NCBI GenBank assembly: GCA_037074705.1
Contig: CM073591.1
Coordinates: forward strand, 95,098,532-95,162,531
DNA from: Zhengitettix transpicula
Taxonomy: Eukaryota > Arthropoda > Insecta > Orthoptera > Tetrigidae
Length of the DNA stretch: 64,000 nt
Reading direction: 5' to 3'
Part shown: positions 23,990-35,300 of the stretch, piece after piece
How the letters are laid out: every line of letters begins with the position of its first letter
Numbering within the stretch: position 1 is the stretch's first letter
Program-made: the position numbers and the translations under genes
The notes under the pieces: generated by a model
Told to the model about the DNA's origin: nothing
The model's input: only the letters and a program-made list of their open reading frames with translations
Database searches by the model: none

Positions 23990-24530
23990 TCCGGCTAAGG
24001 GCGCCGGGCAAACAACCTTTACAGCGCCAATTTGCAGACTGTTATCCGCACAAAGCCCGTAAGCCGTTTTGTGAAGGATACACGTGTTTTGTTGCGGCGA
24101 GCCTGCGAAGCGTGCCCAGGCGTGGCTATCATGGCAGGACCACTATTATTATTCATTACCGGCATTCGCGTTTTCCCAACACAAACATTGGGGCGGAGAG
24201 GGGGTGCTTTTTGTGCGAGCCTCCGGGTCGTCAAGGGAGGGGGAGATTGTAAAGGGAAGCAGCCCCCGCCCCCCGATATCCGAGCCGATTTTCCCGGTGG
24301 GTGAGTCGCAATGAAGGATCGGGAACCCGCAGGATCGGATTACCCAAACGTTCCGGCTGCTCTTCTTGCCGTCGGCAGAACAACATTGACACTTCGGCTC
24401 TCGTTCGGCGAGCTACTGAGGCGGCAGGGGGTTGTAGGACAGCGTTCATTAGATCGTTAGCCTTTCAGTGTCACCGCGCTATGTAGAATTGAGTCTTCCT
24501 TGCGGGGCGGCGACACCAAAGGAACCTGTT
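23990..24530. other. CpG-rich island
   Basis: About 540 bp with dense CpG and G-runs, the most GC-rich non-coding stretch of the window and sharply bounded by AT-rich DNA. Overlapping frames up to 90 codons (24032-24304) are expected at this composition and show no domain. It lies about 8 kb upstream of the homeobox start codon. A distal promoter, enhancer, insertion or foreign DNA are all possible. Confidence 0.4.
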
Positions 24531-25025
24531 GCCTTATCGTCCCATGGTACTTCCATAATGTGCAAATGCCAACTCTAATACTTCACAAATTTCTTGAATT
24601 TCAGATACTGACCGTATAATTGTCACCTGAGCGTATCAATTTGCTTTATACCATATATAAATATAAAAAATAAAAATAAATAAAAAACGAGCAAAATTAC
24701 AAAAAAATAAATAATGAAATCACAACCTCTCGCAATCCATAATCCGAACATTTTAAGCGTGTAAATTATTGTCTCAATTGAAATTGACAAGATTTCATAG
24801 TATTTGTAACTGTAAACAATTATAATATTCAGCCAATATCAGAAAATTTAAATGTAAAAGTCACCAAAATAATTTAAATTTAAAGGACGATACTAATTAT
24901 TCAAGCAATATATATAACTATATACTTGAAACTAAATGTTTTATAGATATTCTTTTGTTTTTAACAGTTTTCTTTTTTAAAATTAAAATTCGTGAATAAA
25001 TACAGTGAACAAAAATTTCATGAAT

Positions 25026-25155
25026 CCGCCAATAAACAGACAAAATTAAGTGTTAAGATAAATACCAAATAATGTTTCTGCAATCAATGTTGGCCTCGTC
25101 TGGTGCTGAAAAATCATAAGAACTGTAAGAACGACACACCGCAAAAACCAGGTGG
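25026..25155. repeat. Partial copy of the inverted-repeat element at 28.5 kb
   Basis: CAATAAACAGACAAAATTAA and GAACGACACACCGC match the left arm of the element at 28519-29055 (AACAGACAAAAGTAAGTG, GAACGACACACTGC) with scattered changes. The opposite end was not seen. Confidence 0.6.
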
Positions 25156-25516
25156 CAACCTCAAAATTTGGAGTTGTTTTGTGTGTTTATTGACTGCACC
25201 ATTATCTATTTCTTAATTTTGATCTAATAGAGATGATTTTATATTTTCAACAAACAGTGTGCATCTGATGGAATTCGAAGTTATGTAGCTGAACATACGT
25301 AATAATTACATTATCAATTAAAACATTTTTTATTGCCAGTTCAAAATATTTTACCTAATTTTTTTTAATTAGTAACAACAAAACAAAACTTCAATAATAT
25401 ATATTGAAAGTAAAAGTAATGAAAGAAGTATTTCAAAATTTATAATATAAATAAATAAATTTACGGCCGTGAGTCAGAGAATTATAATGTTTATTTACAA
25501 AAATTAATTTTACGAT

Positions 25517-25544
25517 GTTTCGTCCTCTTTTAGGATCTCTTCAG
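25517..25544 (-). ncRNA. Hammerhead-ribozyme-like core
   Basis: On the minus strand: CTGAAGA, GA, TCCT, a 5-nt loop, AGGA, C, GAAAC. All core bases are present, with a perfect 4-bp stem II. No Penelope-like protein fragment is recognised within 1 kb. Stem I pairing and a cleavage site were not established. Confidence 0.45.
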
Positions 25545-26429
25545 GTTGGGGAGTTTTTATATAACTCATGCATAAAAATAAGGCAATGTTCTACTGCCTT
25601 TCCTGTTGCAATCGAAAAAAATAGGCTCTAGGTCGTATTTTATATTGGAAGTTGCTAATTATTAAATTATTAAAACGAAAAATGCGTTAACTTGTACCCT
25701 TACTCGTATTAATCGAGAACTGAGAAACCTTTCCGAAGATGTTCGAGTTTCAACGAAACGAGCAAAACACGGAAATTTATGTTGTAACTTTATTTGATGG
25801 TGAGTTTTTTTTATTGTGTTTGGGTAGTGGCTAATTTCCTTGTTAGTTCCATTGCATTGAATAACTTGTTACATTTTCTTTTACTCAATTTGGTTGAATG
25901 TATCGTTCACAACGTTTTACAGGAAAGTGAACATAATTTATGAACATTTTTAGTTTCAATTTGAACTTTTTGGCATAATAATATCTATGTTTCCTTGTCT
26001 GCTGCAAACCAAAAGTCACGTTATCGAAGTCGTGGTTTATTAAGCCCTAATCATGCAAAGGAACAGATGTAATACTCCGTGGCGAGGCAGTGCTATCGTT
26101 GTCTTCATTAGCATCAAGTGCTAAAAAACGTTGTCAGTTGTTCTTTGGAAAGCAAAGAAGAGAGAGTAATATGACAGGGGCAATAGTTCCTGGTTCTTAG
26201 CCGCGAATTTTTTTTAAAATAACAACGCTTTCCTATCAGTCTCAAATAATTGGAATATTTGACACCTTGCAACAATTTACTGAATGAGGTTTCGACCATA
26301 AACCACTTTAATCTTCTCAATAAAATTTATAAAGGTTTCAGTCAAATCAAGACTTACAATTTGTGACTTATAAAAAAAGTGGATATTTTTACTTATTTAA
26401 ATTTATGTGAATCTATTTTATAAATGAGC

Positions 26430-26654
26430 TAGTTAAAATAATTTTAGATTTCTGATTTAATTATTTAATAGACTGAGTGATAGTTGGTTATGATGAATGT
26501 TTATCCACAGCAGTACAGTATTAATTTTTTCACACACTACCGTCATACAGAGATCCTCACGAATGTACCAAGATGCATTCACCAGCACCCTCAATATTTT
26601 ATTTTGGAACCAGTCTAATATTTCAATGCCTGACTTACTTGCAGTTCGCCACAA
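26430..26654 (-). mobile_element. Jockey-type LINE C-terminal fragment
   Basis: A minus-strand frame reads WRTASKSGIEILDWFQNKIL followed by RVLVNASWYIRED. This matches the end of jockey reverse transcriptases (LWG.AS.S.I.I..R.QNK.LR.I..APWYV.N). Only this tail is present. Confidence 0.75.
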
Positions 26655-26699
26655 AGATTAAACACCACTTTTTTGTGTAACGAGTGCAAGATCAAATGG

Positions 26700-28518
26700 A
26701 TCTATTTACGGGGTTTTCCCCGGTTCTGTTTTAAAATTTCAGACACTCTTCAGAGCGTGTATAAATTAGATAACTCATTTTTTCCATTAATTCTTATTTT
26801 TAGAAGTTGGATTTGTCATTACACAAATGTAAGAAAAAGTACAACGTAAACGGAAAATTGATAGTTACAACATAAATGTGTTTAGTTGACCTTAATTTTT
26901 ATATTCCAACCGAGACGACTTTAAATGGAACCATCCATATCGTTGATTAATGCGAGAAAAAAATTAGTTCACGGCAAGAAAGAATTATAGATAAAATGCA
27001 ACAACCATACTTAGTGTAATGCACAAACACTTTAAATAAGTGTCCTTTTCCCTTCGGACCAGACGACAGATATAACAAAATTGCTCTCAAATAGAAAAAG
27101 ATGGTAAAAATTAAGTGTAAATACATAATAAGAAATTATATATATTAACTATAGATCTTGAGAAAAAATTATTCAGAGGAAAGCGAGGTGGTTCGGATAC
27201 AAATTGAGAACAAGCTGCGTGTTGCATTAAGAGTGACAGACAAATATGAAACATTTGTTAATAAGTACGCAATGTGAATATTATTTACTTAGACGTGAAT
27301 CCGCTGGAAATTCTATTTTGTAATTTTGCAACGAGAATTATTCACTGCTGGGATATTTTTCCGTCGTTTCATGATAAAGCTACGAAATATTTCAGATATT
27401 GAAAAATTAATTCTGCAGATATCGAAGTCAGCAAAATAATGATAATATAAGTGAATATAAATACTTATAAAGTGAGGTTTTATTAGTGGCTCGTCGTATG
27501 ATTAGTCTTAAGGCATTGAATGATAGCAAATTGTGTAGTTCTCGTACATTTTTCGGTCCATAACAAGATGAACCTTGGTCGCACACGTTAACCCACGATC
27601 TACATCGATTGGCTGTAAATGTGTCCAATATTCAGAATTAAATTGCAAAGAAACAGGTGTCTTAAAACATTTCACTGATAATGTGTCAACCAAGCGGTCG
27701 AGATTCAGTAAGATGTAGTGTAGATTATCTTCGATCTGGTTAAGAGCAGCGGAAGTTCATGCGAAAATATACCAGGACCTAAATTTTGAGAAACAGGAGG
27801 ACCACCCACGCAGCCAGGGCGAACAGATTACCCTGCAGAGAAACAATCATGACCTATCTCTCTACCTATCCGAAAGAAACGGACATGCAGTCAGCGAACA
27901 TAAAAATGTAAGGGAGGTTGGGATGAAAAGTACTCCGCTAAAGATTAAAAAGTGTATGAATACAGCCGAATTTGTCTGACGTAAATTATTAACAAGAAAC
28001 ATAAAATAAATAACGTTTCGTCATCAATGTGTACAATGGTGTAATTAATTTTCATAAATTGCCACATTATTCCATAAATATTGCCAAAATTGAAGTTATA
28101 TAAATTTATAATTATATTAAAGGTATATAAATATTGTTGAAGAGATACTAACGAAACCAGCAGATTCATGTACCGAAAAAAGAATATAGCAACATCTGGT
28201 CTCTCGATATGTCAACTTGACGAACTGTGTTTGAAATTATTTGTCGCTTGTTACATCATGGTATCTATAGGTTATTAGTGTCACTTTCAGGCTGAACGAC
28301 ATTGAATTAAGCAATCCGAATTCAGTGATCCACTTCGAGAGAGTAATTTTCAAATGTACGTTTACAGTGACAACTTTCTGTCCTGAAGAATGAGGAAATG
28401 TTCTTCCGAATTCTCAATCAGTTAAGGATACTAGTAATTATTTTCAGTCGACCTCCATTTCTTACGGTACACTCGTTAAGGACCGCAGACGTGTGCTTAA
28501 TAGTATTAAATATGAATT
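26700..28518. other. Intergenic stretch, nothing recognised
   Basis: AT-rich sequence. A slightly more complex patch at 27700-27960 does not resolve into a known family. Confidence 0.45.
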
Positions 28519-29055
28519 CTAATTAGATTAATAAATAGCCAAATAACAGACAAAAGTAAGTGATAAAATAAATACCACACAAAGTTTCTGTAATCGTTGA
28601 AGCTTTCATCAGGTGATTCAAAAACACAAGAGCGGCAAGAACGACACACTGCCCGAACCATCTGACGAACGGCAGTTGCGTTTGTTGGAGCAAAGAGTTT
28701 CCTTCCTCCACGCGTGATTGATTTATTCTTTGGCGCGAATGATATCGCTGGCGTAAGGCATTGTTGAGCTAATTTATCACGAAACTATGTACGCGAAACA
28801 GTGAACTATACTGCATTTGTATCTCTGACATGTAAATTAAGTAATAGAGATTAAGTTCCGTAGTTCTTATTTTACATACGAATAACCTGAACCCATCATA
28901 AATAATTACCCTATATTAGTGACACCCATCTGATATTTGCTCCCACCCGTTTTTGAATCAGCTGGCGAAAACAGCAACCATTTCTGCCTCGTTGTGTGGT
29001 ATTCATTTTATCACTTAATTTTGTCTGTTATTTGGTTATTTATTTTTCTAATTAG
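28519..29055. mobile_element. Inverted-repeat element, about 540 bp
   Basis: The left arm (28527 onward) contains CCAAATAACAGACAAAA, AAATACCACACAA and TGATTCAAAAAC. The right arm, on the opposite strand, repeats them in the same order to about 29047. Both sides end in CTAATTAG (28519-28526 and 29048-29055), which is palindromic and so may be an 8-bp target duplication or part of the arms. No transposase is present. Confidence 0.75.
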
Positions 29056-29498
29056 TATACTTTTAATACAGACGTTTTATATTTAAAATTGTAAATATGA
29101 ATTCTATGTGTTGTGTATGTGACCTCTTAACTGTGTGAAATTATTTTCATTTGATTACATTGTGACTATTACATAAATCACAATATTTAGACAAAATTTT
29201 CAATGACGGTAGGACGAACTTTTTTGTCACAGAATAATTATCATGCCAAATTTCGTGAAAATAATAGATCACTCTAGAAAAGAATTCCCTCTCCTACCAG
29301 TTGCATAGAAATTTTGAAACTAATATGAAATGAGAATATTTTTATTAGATCACTCTTAATCTACCTCGGACTTTCAGAGAGACCGAAACAACTGCATGGA
29401 TATTACTTAAAAGCACTTAAACGCTTTTGTAAATTAACACCAATGTATTTTTTTATCAGCCTCATAAAAAATAATTTTTATTACTTCCAATCGTTTAT

Positions 29499-29520
29499 TA
29501 TATTATATTATATTATATTT
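29499..29520. repeat. TATTA-type microsatellite
   Basis: Four to five ATTAT units in a row. Confidence 0.8.
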
Positions 29521-29836
29521 TTCATCAACATTGCACAACATAATAATTAATGACAGAATCAAATCACATATCTAATAATTAAAGACAGAATCAAATTAAT
29601 AGTGTCATTAATTATCATTAAATGTAATAATATAATTATGACATTTTACGAAAGCTCCTTCTAAGCTATTAATTGACTTAATTTTGTGAGATTGATAACA
29701 ACTACCTTGGAATTAAATGAAAAATATATTTTACGAAATATCAGTCGATCTAAATTAAAATATTCTTAAAAGAAAGAATAGAGTCCTTAAAGTTGTTCTT
29801 TGTAAATGAAAATACAGAGATCTGGAAACTAATTTG

Positions 29837-29854
29837 ACACACATACACACACAC

Positions 29855-29891
<37 letters not shown>
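29837..29891. repeat. (CA)n-(TA)n microsatellite
   Basis: About 20 bp of CA repeat followed by about 34 bp of TA repeat. Confidence 0.9.
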
Positions 29892-29896
<5 letters not shown>

Positions 29897-32342
29897 TTAT
29901 TCGTTAATAGATTCAAGTCATGATTCTAATGTAAACCATGAATATGGCGACCGCTGATAATATAAATGTAACCCAAACGACTATTTGCCAGTATTATAAT
30001 GTGTAATTATTAGACTAGAAAATATTAAAAATGCAGGTTTTAAATATAATGCATAAAATGAATATTATATCACTAGAACTTTCATTTTTTTAAACTTCAC
30101 TGTATATTGCGAGTAAAAAGTTACGAGAAAGTAATTAATAATTTTCCTAGTTCTTTTCCTGCGTTCTTTCTATGCGAATTTTCGAGACTAATGTACCTTT
30201 AAGACCTTTGATTTAAATATGCAGTATCGAATATGATTGTTTGAGTTACTTTATTCACATTAAATGTAGAAACTCATATTTCCATACAATCAAATGTGAT
30301 AAAATCATTCTAAAATTCATTACATTTTTTTTAAAAAAAATAATGTATTCAACTCAGCAGATATTCATTATTGATGTTCTCACTTTGTTAACGCCAATTT
30401 TATATCTGATAATATGTATAATTTATTGCCTCTTTTTATAAAAATTCAGGTTTCAGAATTATTTTTATTACGGTTGCAGGTTTCGTTTGTTTAATTTGTT
30501 ACTGTTTCCTTGTGCGGGAATCATACAAACTTCCAATTGTTGGATTATTGCTGGTTTTGAAAGTAAATATATCAGTAAAGGGCGAATGAATGATACTATC
30601 ATAGCACAATTTAATTAATTTACTTAGAATGTATTATATACGCTTGTCAGTAATTTCAACGTTTCTGTTCTTCTTAATAACTACAAGCAGATTTTTTTAA
30701 TGTGACAGAAGGATACATCAAGATCCTTAAGTTTCTTATTCAACTTTTGATAAATTGTTTCACCTTCACCGTTAAAATTAGTCTAACCCCCCCCCCCCCT
30801 ACTTCCTTAATTTCTCGGCATGGAAGCTGTAAATCAGTTATCGGCAGTATGGTGTTCATTACCCTGATCTATCAATACAAAATTTTACTGAAAAAAAAAA
30901 TACGAGGTTATATTTTGAAAACTAAGTAGAAGAGCATTTACTGTTACTTACAAAGTCAAGAGTGGGCACCCATGACGCCTAAGAGATCCGCAATCCGGTT
31001 TTCTATATTTCATAAAAAGCCAAACGTTGATACACAAATTCATATGTTTTAATTTTATATAATTGCATATTTTCACATATGAGAACAGTTATAAAAAAAG
31101 TAATTATGAAAAATAAAATAAATTTTTCAAAATTTTTGTAATAAAATTCAAATATAATAAAACTCTTATATCACAAAAATCAAATACAATGAAAATATAT
31201 TAATTAATAAAAAGTATAATAACACCTAACGACAATATTTGGTCTTTGCCACACGCGCACTGCAAACGGTTCATGGAAAAAAATAAACCTAAGATTTGAA
31301 TGGAAGTCGCTCTTGACTCAGCGAATAGCCGCATTTTCCCACCGCTAACTATACCTTGCAGTTTTATGACTTTGTGATTAATTGTTAAAGGAAAGTGCTG
31401 GACCGTAGATTGGATTGCCATATGCAGATACTGAATCGGGTGGAAACTAGTTTTCAGACGAAATATCAAAATCTCAATCTATTAATCAAACGGGGAAAAA
31501 TGTCATCCTGGAAACAGAGATAAAATTTGCTGCAGATTGTTGCCAATTTCCCCGAACGTGACTACACGAATATTTCTGAAAAGATCGAGCAAGGTCTTAA
31601 AATTTAAAAGTGACAATTTCCGTGTATAATTGCTATTCATAATTAGAACGTGGAACATTTCTTCGAAAGGCGAATTTTTGCTGAATATAACCACCACGCC
31701 AGTTGGAAAGTTTCTCGATACTATTGGCTCTGAAACAAACTGAAGTTTGTAGGTTTATTTCGTTACGGAGTGCTCGGACTCGTGTGGCCCAGCTCTCATT
31801 CAACAAAATTTTTATTCGAAACACTTTAACTATATTTAACATAGTTAACGGTAAACCTAAAGAACGTCTGAATCAATATTTCAAAATCAAATTATATTAA
31901 GAGATAAGTTACCAATAGTGTATATGTGTAAATATTGTTTACTTGTATGGTATAATTTTTCATTAAACTACTTTTTTTCTCTGTGGTTTTAAATTATTCA
32001 ATTAATTACAGACACGATCAATTTTATTGCCGTTTTTACCTTCATTACCTTAATTTTCTTATCAGGTAATTCAGAATTGTGACAACGTTCCTAATTGATT
32101 ATGGCTATGTAGCATTGAATTGTAATTGTCGTATGCATCGAAAGAGATTTTTCACAAAGGACACGAATCCCGCATGAAGCTGCAACTTGTAATCACTGCG
32201 TAGTACACGTGTAACACGATCTGCTCCTTCCCAAGAATAGATAAATAGAGATGCAAATGTCTTTGGGGCCGCAAAGCCGGCGTGCTATTGGCTGTGCCAG
32301 GGGTTGGGTAGGGACAGGGCGGTTCTTAGAGGGGTCCCTTCC
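29892..32342. other. Upstream of the homeobox gene, no gene seen
   Basis: AT-rich for most of its length. A GC-richer stretch from about 32245 runs into the first coding exon and probably holds its 5' untranslated region. Minus frames at 31200-31469 and 31633-31842 have no recognisable domain. Confidence 0.5.
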
Positions 32343-35300
32343 ATGGAGACTAGGGTGGCCGCAGAAGCCATCGAGATGGCTACGGACACTCAGCGGCGCT
32401 GGACCGACTTCAGCATTGAGAGGATCTTGCGGGAGGAGCCGCGGACCAGCCAGAGTCCGCAGCCACAACCACAAAACTTCCAGTGGCTCTACTGCACCAG
32501 ATATCGCCCACCCAAGCTTCCACGTGAGTATTAACATTAATTGGTAGTGGCATTGCATCGGCAGAGTTTTCCAAAACAAACTTTCTGGTTACGTGGTACC
32601 GGGTTCGTTGGATCAAACCGTCAGCACGTAAATCAGCATAATTCATTCTAATAAAGTTGGTTACATCCTATTCTAGTATTAGATCTACTAAGGATCATCA
32701 TTAAACGGTATTAGACGTAAGTCAATAACATTATTCACATCACACGTTCTAGAAAAGTAGTTTGTGCGTCATTCCTGATTGTCACGCAAGGAAACGATTG
32801 GGTTTCATTTCCATATCAACAGTTTTAATAAACTTGGTTTTATGTCAGTCCTGACTTGAGTGGAGCAATGGTCAACGCGTAAATGCATCCAGTTGACAGT
32901 TGTACACATATTCCTTTTATTATTTCTCGAAACTAGGCTTCATTAACTACAAGATGCGGAATCTGTCAGTAAATATATTAATGTATCTCTTTGGATGGAC
33001 ACGTAATGCAGAAATTAATTTACAGACTAACGAGTTTTTCCTTTGCTGTGTGATTCGTTTAATTTGCATAAACTACCACTTCGGATATCTTACCCGGAGT
33101 TGATAAACTTCATAATAAATTAATTTTTGTTTGCAGTTTTAAGGGACTGAATGTCATTTCGAGTAATCTATGACTTGTTATTCACTTTCAAGATATTCCC
33201 GAATTTATCTGTCACGATGATTTTACTGTTATATAAGGACCCGAGTCATTTGCCATGTCCAGTCACGTTATTGTAATGTTAAGTCGGTCTTATGATCTGA
33301 GTAAGCTCCTTCTTACCTTGAATAATGTAGTGCCTTGTGACATGACTCACTGAAAGCAATGACATTAACTTGATATGAAAATATTGAAACGCATATCTAA
33401 ATTAATCGTACGTACAGCAATAAAATCTAACTGAAACAATTAATTAAATAAATGCCTATCAATCCCGGAAAATAACACGAATAATAGTCTAGAATTATAT
33501 GAGATTCCCTTCTTTCCTGAAAAAAGTACAATAGCTAATAAATTTGCATCAAATTTTCATTCGGTAAACTGCAGAATAATTAAATTTATAATGGTAAATA
33601 TACATTTGGAAATAAACTAACCAATTATAAAGATATATTTACGATCACATATGCTTCTATGACATTTTACTGTCACTGAAAATTATTTGACATTATTGAA
33701 GCATAATATAAATATTAATAGTCATTCAAGTCCTTAAAATAAAATTTTATGAAAAATTTACGATATCTTCATTTAAAAATTTATTATATAACCGACGTTT
33801 TCTCGTAAAATCGTGGCCACTTGAGGTAATAGCTAGTAAATAGTTACTAATACTTTAAAGAATTCTTAAATTATCTACGTTTTGATGTCAAGGTGTATAA
33901 CATTCAGTTTTATCTTCAATTAATGTTGACAAATTATAGTTTATGATATTAAATGTAATTTTGTATTTTCATCTCTGCAATTATCAATTTATTTGTTTTA
34001 ATATTGAGTTAATTTTTTTAAAAAAAACTCGTTCTACTCCAATACGACCAAAAAATGTAGATAAGTCAACATTTATTTTAAAATTCTCGTAATTATTTAA
34101 TGTTGCTGCATAAATGCCGTAATGTACTACGAAACGTCGTTTACATAATAAATTTTTATAAGAAGGAATTGTAATAAATCCAATTTGCCTCTGATCAAAA
34201 TCATTTATTCAATTTATATTTCAAATTTTTACAGTTATAACAAACCCAGAAAATATCTATACAAGTATTAAAACTAATTTATAGGTCCGTAAACATAATT
34301 TTGCATGATATGAATTTTGGTTGTCATTTTAAACAACTCGTTGACATTTTTTGTAGTTAACAATTATATTTATCACAAAACTAGAAACAATAGTCGAGTT
34401 GTAGAAAACCGTCTTAGTCGCATATAAAATTATGTTTGAAATATCTAGAAACATTTTAACTGTTCGCGACAAAAATTGTGCATAAAACAACTCTGACAAG
34501 ATGGAATTAAAATGGACGTTCTTGCGTTACTTTGAGAATTAAATGTTATTTGACAATTATGTGTTGCAGTTCTGAACACTGGTTTGTGTGTTCACAACGT
34601 AGTTACTAAAGCATTCGAGACTTAAATCAGAAGGTATCCGAAAACTAAATTTTTGAACAGGTTTCGTAGCTTAAAAACCTTAAAAATAGCCCTTTTAATT
34701 ACAGAGCGATCAAGTCAAACTCCGGACGATAAAAGCAAAGTTTTTAGTTTTTAATTTTATATATATAATTGTAGATATTTTAATATGTTTAATCATATTA
34801 TTTCTCGTCTCAATTATAAAGACGATTCCACTGTTGCTTGATCTCGTAGCATCATGAGTTCAAATAATTGATACATGAATTTTTTAACACAAAACATAAA
34901 AATGTTATTCTTATCAGAAATTTACAGGCATATTTTGACGGACGTCTGTGGAAATATGGGACTTAATCCGTTCAAAATTTTGGGATTTAAATTCTGACTA
35001 GACCCCATTCAAAGTTCGTTGGTACTCATATTCGAATATATTGGGGGGTTTCAAGCATCATTATAAATTTGTGTGTGTTTTAATTGAATTTTGTAACCAG
35101 AAAATACACAATTAGCATTAGCATTTTTTAAGAAATGAGTATAGTAAATAAATATTAATGTTATTTGCAGAACAAGTAAGTTAAATATGAAACGGATCAA
35201 TTAGGATTTCATAAATACAGTATAATATAATTAGCAGTTTTTATAAACGCTCTAGTAGAATTAGTCGATTCATGCAAGTCAAATTAATCTCTTTTATATA

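Noticed and set aside
24032..24449. Open frames up to 90 codons in the CpG island
   Set aside because: All frames are open at this G+C, and none shows a motif.
27700..27960. A possible further Penelope-like endonuclease piece
   Set aside because: Only a vague resemblance in one frame; no YIG or FDW motif.
31200..31842. Several 64-89 codon minus-strand frames
   Set aside because: No conserved motif, no exon structure; consistent with chance.
32251..32646. Longer frames of 98 and 128 codons overlapping homeobox exon 1
   Set aside because: They are alternative frames of the GC-rich exon. Only the frame at 32343 carries the eh1-like motif and splices in frame into the homeodomain.
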